DNA from: Bacilli bacterium
Lineage (GTDB): Bacteria > Bacillota_I > Bacilli_A > RF39 > UBA660
Assembly: GCA_016296435.1 (NCBI GenBank)
Contig: JAEDJI010000017.1
Coordinates: 1-15,811 of the forward strand
Direction of reading: 5' to 3'
Length of the DNA: 15,811 nt
Below the pieces are notes generated by a model. The model did not search any database. It was given only the letters and a program-made list of their open reading frames with translations, and was not told the origin of the DNA. Positions 1 through 6,621 of this stretch are shown in pieces; the first letter of the stretch is position 1, and every line of letters begins with the position of its first letter. The position numbers and the translations under genes were made by a program.

Positions 1-17
1 GGTAATACATTTTTGCA

Positions 18-54
18 AGGGCGCTATCTTACGGTAGAGCCCTATTTTTCTTTT
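18..54 (+). terminator. Intrinsic terminator of an upstream gene
   Basis: AGGGC (18-22) pairs with GCCCT (39-43). After one G/A mismatch the stem continues as CTAT/GTAG with a G-T wobble closing a 6-nt loop. It is followed by ATTTTTCTTTTT. It ends a transcript entering from the left, whose gene is outside the window, and separates it from dinD. Confidence 0.8.
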
Positions 55-115
55 TATTATTTGTTAGAAGATTAATTTCTTCTTTTTTTTGGATATTATT
101 ATCAAAAATTAAAAA

Positions 116-144
116 TTGGTATTTTCGTGTTATAATTATATTAT
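116..144 (+). promoter_or_regulatory. Candidate promoter of the dinD remnant
   Basis: TTGGTA (116-121) and TATTAT (139-144) are 17 bp apart, about 25 bp before the ATG at 171. The tract is full of TATAAT-like words (131-136, 142-147), so the exact -10 is uncertain. Confidence 0.35.
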
Positions 145-170
145 AATTTTTTTAAATAAGTAGGTGTTGT

Positions 171-935
171 ATGAGAGTTTATGAAAGTGAAGCAAGAGAA
201 TTACAACAAATACTTGGTTATAAAGAGTGGAGATATTTTTCGGCTGTTATTGAAAAAGCACAAATTGCTTGTTAACAAAGTAATAATAGTATTAATTCTC
301 ATTTTGGTGTAAACACCAAAATCGTAACAGCAGGTAAAACTACAAAACCAATTATTGATTATAAACTAAGTAGATATGCTTGCTATTTAATTGTACAAAA
401 TGCAAATCCTAAATATGAAGCAGTTGCACTTGGACAAACGTATTTTGCAATACAAACAAGAAAAATGGAATTAACAGAAGAAGAATATAATAAGCTAACA
501 GAAGATGAGAAGAGATTATATCGTAGAAAACAAACGAAAGATGGTAATAAAATTTTATATAAAATTGCAAAAGAAAAAGGTGTTAAAAACTTTGATAGAT
601 TTACTAATGCTGGTTATAGGGGACTTTATGGTGGTGAAGATGCAAATGCTATTGCTAAAAGAAAAAATTTAAGATATCGAGAAGAAATTTTAGATAATAT
701 GGGTAGTGCTGAATTAGGTGCTAATATATTTAGAATAACGCAAACAGAAGCACTTCTTGAAAAACAAGAAGTGCCTAATGAGAAAATAGCTACAAATACA
801 CATTATAAAGTTGGAAAAACTGTAAGAAAAGCTATAGAAGAATTAGGTGGTAATATGCCAGAGGATTTGCCAACTCCTGAAAAGTCTATTACACAACTAG
901 AAAAAGAAGAACTTCAAATGATTGGAAATAATTAA
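171..935 (+). pseudogene. dinD: dinD-like DNA-damage-inducible protein D, interrupted by a nonsense codon
   Basis: One frame from ATG 171 to TAA 935 encodes a DinD homologue of about 254 codons with a single in-frame TAA at 273-275 (codon 35). Before the stop it reads LGYKEWRYFSAVIEKAQIAC, the N-terminal DinD core. After it come DYKLSRYACYLIVQN, LGQTYFAIQTR, GYRGLYGG, NMGSAELGANIFRITQTE and AIEELGGNMPEDLPTPEKSI, all typical DinD blocks. The downstream part is fully open and could give a 156-aa product from ATG 465, but no good Shine-Dalgarno site is seen there. Family members usually have Lys or Gln at the stop position, so one substitution (AAA or CAA to TAA) would explain it. The start also lies about 15 residues inside the E. 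coli N-terminus. E. coli DinD is SOS-induced and inhibits RecA; no LexA box was recognised here. A 22-bp palindrome (301-322) lies just after the stop. Confidence 0.85.
301..322. repeat. 22-bp perfect palindrome inside the dinD remnant
   Basis: Arms ATTTTGGTGT (301-310) and ACACCAAAAT (313-322) are perfectly complementary around a central AA. It encodes residues F-G-V-N-T-K-I of the DinD frame, 25 nt after the nonsense codon. It could be an operator, but a palindrome of this size is not rare in DNA this AT-rich. Confidence 0.6.
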
Positions 936-1095
936 ATTTAAAGTTACTAATAATATGTAAAAGTATTTTTGTTAATGATAGTAATCTGTGTAAGTGATTA
1001 AAAAATAAATTATTGAAAGAAGTTATTTTCAATTGTATGGTATTACTAGACGATTGAAATATAAGACTTAAGATAATAATTAAAAAATAACGTAA

Positions 1096-1113
1096 TGTCC
1101 GTTTTTTTGGACA
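1096..1113. repeat. Small hairpin TGTCC/GGACA
   Basis: TGTCC (1096-1100) and GGACA (1109-1113) flank an 8-nt T-rich loop. In the frame of the downstream array it reads V-R-F-F-G-Q-L-K, with L-K in the position expected for a Bro-N core unit. It may be the most diverged, leftmost copy. Confidence 0.4.
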
Positions 1114-1122
1114 GTTAAAATG

Positions 1123-1151
1123 TCAGTTGGTGATAAATTGTAACCAACTGA
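1123..1151. repeat. 9-bp-stem inverted repeat in array unit B
   Basis: TCAGTTGGT (1123-1131) and ACCAACTGA (1143-1151) are perfectly complementary around an 11-nt loop. No T-tract follows on either strand, so it is not a convincing terminator. Read in frame it encodes QLVINCNQLK, close to the Bro-N core QLVTNCNQLKL. Confidence 0.65.
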
Positions 1152-1290
1152 AAAATTATAATTTAAATTAAATGGAGACAATTTTTCACCATTTGAAATT
1201 GAAGTACAAATATAAAATCGTTACATATTGTGACACTTTGAAATTAAAATAGAATAGTTACACATTGACTATCAGCAGGAGGAGAGATTT
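1130..1290 (+). repeat. 45-bp-period degenerate array of Bro-N core motif copies
   Basis: Units starting at 1130, 1175, 1220 and 1265 are exactly 45 bp apart and in one reading frame: VINCNQLKNY, ETIFHHLKLK, VTYCDTLKLK and LTISRRRDF. They match VTICHALKLK, residues 65-74 of the intact Bro-N gene at 4350-5207. At DNA level, over the 30 nt from 4542, the 1175 unit matches at 25 positions and the 1220 unit at 24; the 1130 unit matches 17 of the first 24; the 1265 unit is weak. Stops (1169, 1250, 1292) interrupt the frame, so this is not a gene. No other part of Bro-N is recognisable here. Confidence 0.7.
1259..1279 (+). repeat. 21-bp direct repeat, left copy
   Basis: This 21-nt word matches 6622-6642 at 18 positions, including the unusually GC-rich 3' part (ATCAGCAGG here, ATCGGCAGG there). 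It covers the start of the fourth array unit. The two copies bracket the 1559-6612 gene block in direct orientation. Confidence 0.55.
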
Positions 1291-1483
1291 CTAAATATGA
1301 TGATTTTTAAATCATAATTTTTAAAATAAATAATTTGTTAAAATTTTAAATATTATGTATGAAAAAAAATTATTGGTTTATATAAATAGAAAATGAAAAA
1401 TATCCTTATAATGTCCAATATTAATTTAGTTTTTTCTTCAAAATAGTCAATTTCGTAGTAACAAAATAAATTTGTAAAAAAAT

Positions 1484-1511
1484 AAGTTATTTTTTCTAAA
1501 CAAAATAACTT
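1484..1511. promoter_or_regulatory. Operator-like inverted repeat upstream of the AAA+ ATPase
   Basis: AAGTTATTTT (1484-1493) and AAAATAACTT (1502-1511) form a perfect 10-bp inverted repeat with an 8-nt spacer. The right arm overlaps the first two bases of the -35 box. Because it lies before the start of transcription, an operator is more likely than a terminator for this gene. Confidence 0.45.
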
Positions 1512-1538
1512 TACAAAATATATGTTTTGATTTATAAT
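1510..1538 (+). promoter_or_regulatory. Promoter of the AAA+ ATPase / pRiA4b operon
   Basis: TTTACA (1510-1515) and a perfect TATAAT (1533-1538) are 17 bp apart. Transcription should start near 1545, leaving a leader of about 14 nt that begins at the GAGGTG ribosome-binding site. Confidence 0.75.
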
Positions 1539-1558
1539 TTATTTAGAGGTGATTTTTT

Positions 1559-2758
1559 ATGCTTATTAGGGAAGATTATTTATCTAAAATAAGAGGTTTT
1601 TATAATTCTGATTTAGTTAAAATATTAGTTGGAATTAGAAGATGTGGAAAATCAGTTATATTAGAACAAATTGTAAATGAGATTAAGAATACTGGTGTTA
1701 AGGATGATTATATTATTAATATCAATTTTGAATTTATAGAATACGAAGACTTAAAGGATTATAAAAAATTAAATTCATTTATTAAAGAAAAAATAAAAGA
1801 TAAAAAAATGTATTATGTTTTTCTAGATGAAATTCAAAATGTAGATAGATTTGAAGATGTAATTAATTCGCTTAGAGCTTCAATAAAAAATATAAGTATA
1901 TTTATAACTGGATCAAACAGTAAAATGTTATCGGATGAATTATCAACAGTTTTATCTGGAAGATATGTGTTGTTTAATATTAATCCATTATCTTATAAAG
2001 AATATATTAATTTAACAAAGAAAGACGCGTATGAAATGGATAGTTTTTGGGATTATGTTAAATGGGGTGGATTACCTAATAGATGTGAATTTAAAAATGA
2101 AACGGATATTAAAAACTATTTACATAGTGTTTTTGATTCAATAATCTTAAGAGATATTGTAAAAAGATTAAATTTACAAGATACAATTCTTTTCGATATG
2201 ATTTTACAATATTTAATTGATACTACTGGTAGAGAATTTTCAGCTGAAAATATTATTAAATATTTAGAAAAAGAATATAAAAAAGTATCTTCTGAAACGT
2301 TATATACATATATTGATGCTTTATGCAAAGCTTTAATTATTAGAAAAGTATATAGATATGATGTACATGGAAAAGGTATTTTAAAAACTTTAAACAAATA
2401 TTATGTAACTGATTTAGGAATAGCTCAAATAAAACATAATAGTAATAATTTTAAAAACTATGTGCTATTAGAAAATATTGTTTATAATGAATTGATTTCT
2501 AGAAATTATGATGTATATATTGGTAAAACAAGAAATGGTGAAATAGATTTTATTGCTAATAAAGATGGAAGTACTAAATATATTCAAGTGACATATGAAT
2601 TAAATAATGAAGAAGTTATAGAAAGAGAATTTGGTGCATTTAATCCAATTAATGATAATTATCCTAAATATGTAATTTCATTAGATAAACAAGATTTTTC
2701 TAGAGACGGAATAATTCATATTAATTTAATAGATTGGTTAATGGACAATAATTTTTAG
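1559..2758 (+). CDS. AAA+ ATPase with DUF4143 C-terminal domain
   Basis: This is a 399-aa member of the widespread AAA_14/DUF4143 family of P-loop ATPases, whose role is mostly unknown; several are linked to toxin-antitoxin or defence islands. Visible motifs are Walker A GIRRCGKS (25-32), Walker B YVFLDEIQ (86-93), a sensor-type ITGSN (116-120) and the family SGRY segment (133-136) followed by INPLSYKEY. The C-terminal part (about 195-399) has NELISRNYDVY then GEIDFIA (327-333) and YIQV (341-344), the restriction-nuclease-like fold of DUF4143. The usual second catalytic acid/lysine pair is replaced by Ile-Gln, so nuclease activity is doubtful. GAGGTG 8 bp before ATG 1559 fixes the start. The next gene begins 10 bp after its stop and is probably co-transcribed. 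Confidence 0.88.
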   Translation: MLIREDYLSKIRGFYNSDLVKILVGIRRCGKSVILEQIVNEIKNTGVKDDYIININFEFIEYEDLKDYKKLNSFIKEKIKDKKMYYVFLDEIQNVDRFEDVINSLRASIKNISIFITGSNSKMLSDELSTVLSGRYVLFNINPLSYKEYINLTKKDAYEMDSFWDYVKWGGLPNRCEFKNETDIKNYLHSVFDSIILRDIVKRLNLQDTILFDMILQYLIDTTGREFSAENIIKYLEKEYKKVSSETLYTYIDALCKALIIRKVYRYDVHGKGILKTLNKYYVTDLGIAQIKHNSNNFKNYVLLENIVYNELISRNYDVYIGKTRNGEIDFIANKDGSTKYIQVTYELNNEEVIEREFGAFNPINDNYPKYVISLDKQDFSRDGIIHINLIDWLMDNNF

Positions 2759-2768
2759 GAGTGATTGT

Positions 2769-3362
2769 ATGTCAAAAGTATTAACATTTAAAGTAGAAAT
2801 TAAAGAATTAGAAGATAAAATTTGGAGAAAAATAGAAATAACAGATACTAAAACTATTGCTGATTTAGCATACACAATATTAGCTACATTTGATTCGCTA
2901 GCATATCATTTATATGATATTACATATAAAGATAAAATATATGATTGTTGGACTTGTATGGATGACTATCTTTTAAAAGAAAATATTTGTAATGCTGTTA
3001 CAACAAAATTATCAACAATTAACTTAAAAGAAAAAGATAAAATGATTATGGAATATGATAAAGGAACTCCCACAGATTTTGTTATTACCTATTTAGGCTC
3101 TAAAGAAATAGAAAGAGGTAATGGCAGACACTATCCATATATTATAGATGGTAGTGGTAGAGGAATGATTGATGATATTGATAGTTATAAATTAAAAGAA
3201 ATAGTTAATGATATAGATAAAAAAGGATATTCTGAACATTATTTTACACCTGGGTATGAAAGACCTATAAAATATGATTATAGAGATTATGATATAAAAG
3301 GTGACAATATTTTATTAAAAGGTAAAATAGAAGAAATAAAATATGCTTATGAAGAAGAATAA
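2769..3362 (+). CDS. Plasmid pRiA4b ORF-3-like protein
   Basis: The 197-aa product resembles the pRiA4b ORF-3 family (IS1096 TnpR-like passenger, PF07929), common on plasmids and islands but without a proven function. The N-terminus LTFKVEIKELEDKIWRKIEI matches the family opening (a beta-strand, then I-W-R-K/R-I). The middle DSLAYHLYDITYKDKIYD matches the H-L-Y/H-E-F region. MEYDKGTPTDFVITYLG matches the conserved Y-D-x-G-D-x-W-x-H-x-I segment, with the usual D-W-H changed to T-D-F. Then YPYIIDGSGRGMIDDI matches the glycine-rich end. The start has AGGAGTG 5-6 bp upstream, and the gene follows the ATPase by 10 bp. A terminator follows at 3403. Confidence 0.8.
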   Translation: MSKVLTFKVEIKELEDKIWRKIEITDTKTIADLAYTILATFDSLAYHLYDITYKDKIYDCWTCMDDYLLKENICNAVTTKLSTINLKEKDKMIMEYDKGTPTDFVITYLGSKEIERGNGRHYPYIIDGSGRGMIDDIDSYKLKEIVNDIDKKGYSEHYFTPGYERPIKYDYRDYDIKGDNILLKGKIEEIKYAYEEE

Positions 3363-3402
3363 TAAATAAAGAAAATTAAGTTTTTAAAGAGAAAATATTT
3401 AT

Positions 3403-3434
3403 AAAGGTGTTATTAATAGCATCTTTTTTTTATT
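3403..3434 (+). terminator. Intrinsic terminator of the ATPase / pRiA4b operon
   Basis: Stem AAGGTGTTA (3404-3412) pairs with TAGCATCTT (3417-3425) through two G-T wobbles, around loop TTAA. An eight-T run starts within the stem and continues to 3431. Confidence 0.75.
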
Positions 3435-3440
3435 AATATC

Positions 3441-3469
3441 TTGACTTTTTTACTGATAGCAATTATAAT
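3441..3469 (+). promoter_or_regulatory. Promoter of the abiEi / DUF7695 / Bro-N operon
   Basis: TTGACT (3441-3446) and TATAAT (3464-3469) at 17-bp spacing, near consensus. Transcription should start around 3476. Confidence 0.8.
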
Positions 3470-3486
3470 TTCAGTAGTAAAGTCAA
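3441..3486. promoter_or_regulatory. Inverted-repeat operator enclosing the abiEi-operon promoter
   Basis: Left arm 3441-3456 (TTGACTTTTTTACTGA) and right arm 3471-3486 (TCAGTAGTAAAGTCAA) are complementary at 14 of 16 positions with a 14-nt spacer. The left arm contains the -35 box, the spacer contains the -10, and the right arm covers the expected start of transcription. AbiEi antitoxins are known to repress their own operon by binding inverted repeats at the promoter, so the gene product at 3499 is the natural candidate. Confidence 0.7.
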
Positions 3487-3498
3487 AAGGTGAATAAT

Positions 3499-4125
3499 AT
3501 GGAAAAAATGACAATAAAAGAATTTAAAGATAAAAGTAATATCGAAATAATTCAAGAATTTATGAAAAATAATAATGGCTATATTACATCGAAAGAATTA
3601 GATATGTTTGATATACATAGAATGTATCTTTCAATTATGCAAGAAAAGGGACTTATAGAGAAAGTAGCAGCTGGTATTTATATTGATACTAATAAAATAG
3701 AAGATAATTATTATGTTTTTAGTTTAAGTATGCCTAATGTAATATATTCTCATATGACTGCACTTTATTTTCATGGTTTATCTATTAAAGCACCAACTGA
3801 TATCTATGATATAACAGTGAAAAGAAGTTATAATAGTAATCATTTAAAAAAACATAATGTCTTTTATGTTAGTGATGATATATATGAACTTGGTCTTACT
3901 GAAGTTGAAACACCAATGGGTAATAAAGTAAAAGTATATGATATTGAAAGATGTATTTGTGATATTATTAGATCTAAAAACAGAATGGATTTTGAATATA
4001 TAAAACATAGTGTAAGGGAATATTTAAAAAGAAAGGACAAAGATCTTGTAAAACTTTCTTTATATGCGGAAAAACTAGGTGTTAAAGAAGTTGTAATGGA
4101 TTATGTGAGTATGATGTATGAATAA
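3499..4125 (+). CDS. abiEi: AbiEi-family antitoxin / transcriptional regulator
   Basis: The 208-aa product matches AbiEi-type antitoxins of type IV toxin-antitoxin systems. The N-terminal winged helix (about 1-55: NNGYITSKELDMFDIHRMYLSIMQEKGLIEKV) carries the DNA-recognition segment, followed by the hallmark AAGIYI, YSHMTALYFHGLS, KVYDIERCICDIIRSKNRMD and YLKRKD blocks. AbiEi normally represses its own operon and counteracts the nucleotidyltransferase AbiEii, which should be encoded directly downstream. No AbiEii follows; the next gene encodes a small zinc ribbon. A GTG nine bases earlier (3490) is in frame, but AAAGGTGA at 3486-3493 fits ATG 3499 and would overlap the GTG, so 3499 is preferred. 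It overlaps the next gene by 8 bp. Confidence 0.85.
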   Translation: MEKMTIKEFKDKSNIEIIQEFMKNNNGYITSKELDMFDIHRMYLSIMQEKGLIEKVAAGIYIDTNKIEDNYYVFSLSMPNVIYSHMTALYFHGLSIKAPTDIYDITVKRSYNSNHLKKHNVFYVSDDIYELGLTEVETPMGNKVKVYDIERCICDIIRSKNRMDFEYIKHSVREYLKRKDKDLVKLSLYAEKLGVKEVVMDYVSMMYE

Positions 4126-4363
4126 TGTAGATTTAAAACATAAAGATATTTCTAAAAAAAAGATATTGATAAATAAAATACAATGCAATAAATGTAAAGA
4201 CATTATTGAATCTAAACACGTTCATGATTTTAAATGGTGTTCTTGTAAAAGTATAGCAGTTGATGGTGGTTTAGAATATCTTAGAAGAGTAGGAAATTTT
4301 GAAGATATAATAGAGTTATCTGAATTTGAAATGAAACAGGAGGAAATTTATGAATCAGGATAA
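4118..4363 (+). CDS. DUF7695-like small zinc-ribbon protein
   Basis: This 81-aa protein has four cysteines as C23-x2-C26 and C41-x-C43, followed by the family stretch VDGGLEYLRRVGN (about 48-60). It matches a family of small hypothetical proteins (DUF7695, from memory) with the order KCxxCxDIIES, H-DFKWC-C, AVDGG. A structural zinc site is likely; function is unknown. The first 20 residues are Lys-rich and unrecognised. It starts 8 bp inside abiEi and ends 14 bp inside the Bro-N gene, so translation is probably coupled. It occupies the place where the toxin AbiEii would be expected. Confidence 0.72.
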   Translation: MNNVDLKHKDISKKKILINKIQCNKCKDIIESKHVHDFKWCSCKSIAVDGGLEYLRRVGNFEDIIELSEFEMKQEEIYESG

Positions 4364-5207
4364 AATACATTTAATTAATAAAATTTTTAATAATGAGACG
4401 ATAAGAACTGTATGGGATAAAGAAGATGAAAAATATTATATTAGTGTTGTTGATATAGTAGGTATAATATCAGAAAGTAAGGATAAACAATCTTATTGGA
4501 GAAAGTTAAAACAAAGGTTAAAGGAAGAAGGAAATGAAACCGTGACAATTTGTCACGCTTTGAAATTGAAAGCTCAGGATGGTAAATATAGATTAACAGA
4601 TGTTGTTGATATTGAAGGTATGTTTAGAATAATTGAATCTATTCCTAGTAAAAATGCTGAACCTATAAAAATATGGTTAGCTAAATTAGGAAGTGAAAGA
4701 ATAGATGAAGTATTTGATCCATCCATTGCAGCACAAAGAGCGATAGATTTATATAGATCTAAAGGTTTTGATGAAAAATGGATTGCTAAAAGAATAAAAG
4801 GAATTCAGGATAGAAAGCAACTTACAGATGTATGGAAAGATGGTGGAATAACTGAACAAAAAGAATATGTGATTCTAACTAATGAGATTTATAAAGAATG
4901 GTCTGGTATGACTGCTAAAGAATATAAACAATATAAAGGGCTTCGAAAAGAGTCTTTAAGAGATAATATGGATAATATTGAAATAATATTAACTGATTTA
5001 TCAGAAGAAACTACAAAAAGACTTGCTGAAAAACATAGACCACAAGGTTTAGAACAAAATAAAGAAGTTGCTAGAATGGGTGGACATGCAGCAAAAGTAG
5101 CAAGAGAAGATATAGAAAGAAATTTAGGTGAGTCTGTTGTAACTAAACAAAATAGATTAAATTATGAATATAAAGAAACAAAGGAATTAGAAGTTTCTGG
5201 GAAGTAG
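4350..5207 (+). CDS. Bro-N domain (phage antirepressor-like) protein
   Basis: The 285-aa protein has an N-terminal Bro-N domain (about 10-115): IRTVWDKEDEKYYISVVDIV, SYWRKLKQRLKEEGNETVTI, then C68-H-A-L-K-L-K, DGKYRLTDVVDIEGMFRIIE and IPSKNAEPIKIWLAKLG. The C-terminal half has the family's RIKGIQDRKQLTDVWKDGGI, KEYVILTNEIYKEWSGMTAK, and the helical end NMGG-like ARMGGHAAKVAREDIE. Bro-N proteins bind DNA and are found as phage antirepressors and stand-alone island regulators; DinD belongs to the same broad set of Bro/KilA-linked proteins. AGGAGG (4337-4342) precedes ATG 4350 by 7 bp. The V65-K74 coding segment contains a 17-bp palindrome and is the part duplicated at 1130-1290. Confidence 0.87.
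   Translation: MNQDKIHLINKIFNNETIRTVWDKEDEKYYISVVDIVGIISESKDKQSYWRKLKQRLKEEGNETVTICHALKLKAQDGKYRLTDVVDIEGMFRIIESIPSKNAEPIKIWLAKLGSERIDEVFDPSIAAQRAIDLYRSKGFDEKWIAKRIKGIQDRKQLTDVWKDGGITEQKEYVILTNEIYKEWSGMTAKEYKQYKGLRKESLRDNMDNIEIILTDLSEETTKRLAEKHRPQGLEQNKEVARMGGHAAKVAREDIERNLGESVVTKQNRLNYEYKETKELEVSGK
4541..4557. repeat. 17-bp palindrome inside the Bro-N gene
   Basis: CGTGACAATTTGTCACG has perfect 8-bp arms around a central T. It encodes the conserved T-V-T-I-C-H-A core of the Bro-N domain. Related sequences without a gene occur at 1130-1249. Confidence 0.7.
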
Positions 5208-5217
5208 GCGTATATGT

Positions 5218-6612
5218 ATGAAGTATGAGAAGTATTTAATAAAAAAAGAAAAATTAGATTTATTATCTTCATTAAGACTATTAGATAAAAAGATAATAGA
5301 TAAAAAATTAAAAGAATATAAGTTAGAAAATGTAAATGAATTGAAAAACTATATTATTAAAGATTTTGAAACATGTTTAGATATGTCAAAAGATGATAAG
5401 TTTACTCAGATGTATTTTATAAGATTACTTGAGCATGAGAATTCAGAATGGATGTCAGCATTTGAACAAGATATAGAAGATTTATTGGTTTTTGTATATG
5501 ATAATGGAGAATATTATTCTTATTATATTCCAATAGAGATTAAGACAATAATAAAAAATATGTTAAAAGAAATGACATCAGAAGAAAAACTTAATTTGCA
5601 AAATGCTGCTAATACACCAATTGTGAAAGATTTAAAAGGATTACTTAATGCATTAGTAGTAAAAGACTTAAAACATATAGGAGAATTATTTCTTATCAAT
5701 AGATTAAGCAATAAACCAAAGAAAGAACTTGTTAATATTATATATAATATCCTTACAAATGAAGATAAATTGTCTGAAGTTATAGAAAGATTTATTGACA
5801 AAGAATTTAATTTATTAAAAGAATTAATGGCTAATAAAGGAACTATACAAAATAATAAAATCAGTATGGAACAATATCATTTTCTTTATATGCTAGGTAT
5901 TGTCTTCTTATTTAGAAGGGATAATAAATTTTATATTTCTATAACAGATGATGTTTATAATATTATTAAAAAAATAGATTTAAGTAAATTTGAAAAAACA
6001 ATTGATGAAAATACTAAAGCTTATAATTTGATAAAAGCAATGATTGAATTATATGGTGTGGTATCTTATGGAGAAATGGATTATTATTATAGTTTATATT
6101 ATGGAAATGGTCAGGATTTAGATATACCTAATAATGCGTTATATTTTTGTGATAGATGTGATAATATAGTACAAATTCATACTGATCATAATTTATATTT
6201 TGTTAATTCTATACTTGATAATGAAAAATTTGAATCAATTTTGGATGATATTGTAAGTAGACAGATTAAAATAAAAAGAAAACCAATAAAAATAGATGCT
6301 TTGCTTAAGTATTTAGATAATAATTATTATGAAGATAATGATTCAAAAAGAAATTTTAAAAAATATCTTAGAAAAAATGGTGTTTCAGATGAACAAATAG
6401 AAGAAATTATTTTAAATATTTCAAAAATGTATAGATTAGGTAATACATTTATTGGGGCAACATTTGGTATGTTAGAAGATTATGGAATAGGAGTAACAGA
6501 CAATAATATGCAGGAAATATTAAGTTATTTAACTGATATATATAATAATACAAGAATATGGAACAATAATGGATGGACGCCTATTGAAATGAGAAAAGAA
6601 TATAAACAATAA
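5218..6612 (+). CDS. Unrecognised 464-aa protein with a Rho-N/SAP-like segment
   Basis: No confident family. The N-terminal part (1-130) is helical and Lys/Leu-rich. Residues about 142-180 (LLNALVVKDLKHIGELFLIN then NKPKKELVNIIYNIL) have the pattern of a Rho-N or SAP-like helix-extension-helix, often nucleic-acid binding. Residues about 255-300 (YNLIKAMIELYGVVSYGEMD) look like a winged-helix-type fold. The end, NNTRIWNNNGWTPIEMRKEY, resembles the C-terminus of some SEC-C-containing Bacillota proteins of unknown role, though no SEC-C cysteine cluster is present. A single CDRC pair occurs near 316. It starts 10 bp after the Bro-N stop (ATG 5218, weak AGTAGG upstream) and is the last gene of the operon. 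Base use is very A-rich, like its neighbours. Function is not assigned. Confidence 0.75.
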   Translation: MKYEKYLIKKEKLDLLSSLRLLDKKIIDKKLKEYKLENVNELKNYIIKDFETCLDMSKDDKFTQMYFIRLLEHENSEWMSAFEQDIEDLLVFVYDNGEYYSYYIPIEIKTIIKNMLKEMTSEEKLNLQNAANTPIVKDLKGLLNALVVKDLKHIGELFLINRLSNKPKKELVNIIYNILTNEDKLSEVIERFIDKEFNLLKELMANKGTIQNNKISMEQYHFLYMLGIVFLFRRDNKFYISITDDVYNIIKKIDLSKFEKTIDENTKAYNLIKAMIELYGVVSYGEMDYYYSLYYGNGQDLDIPNNALYFCDRCDNIVQIHTDHNLYFVNSILDNEKFESILDDIVSRQIKIKRKPIKIDALLKYLDNNYYEDNDSKRNFKKYLRKNGVSDEQIEEIILNISKMYRLGNTFIGATFGMLEDYGIGVTDNNMQEILSYLTDIYNNTRIWNNNGWTPIEMRKEYKQ

Positions 6613-6621
6613 AGAAACAAC

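Larger units (their letters stand above)
936..1558. other. 620-bp gene-free stretch with Bro-N relics and inverted repeats
   Basis: No intact gene is visible. It holds two hairpins (1096-1113, 1123-1151), the 45-bp-period array of Bro-N motif copies (about 1097-1290), a small AT-only hairpin (1300-1315), and the operator-like inverted repeat and promoter of the next gene (1484-1538). The stretch 1316-1480 shows only A/T-rich sequence with no recognisable signal. The whole region looks like decayed mobile or regulatory DNA. Confidence 0.7.

Noticed and set aside
1123..1151. Terminator for dinD
   Set aside because: Good stem but no T-tract on either strand, and it is about 190 bp past the gene end.
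1130..1290. CRISPR array
   Set aside because: Units are degenerate, contiguous and keep a protein-like frame; there are no identical repeats with unique spacers and no cas genes.
1300..1315. Terminator hairpin ATGATTT/AAATCAT
   Set aside because: All-A/T-dominated short stem with a two-base loop; too weak to support.
2116..2397. Minus-strand open frame opposite the AAA+ ATPase
   Set aside because: It lies entirely inside a well-supported gene, has no ribosome-binding site and no recognisable motif.
3490..3498. GTG start for the AbiEi gene
   Set aside because: The GTG overlaps the AAAGGTGA ribosome-binding site that best serves ATG 3499.
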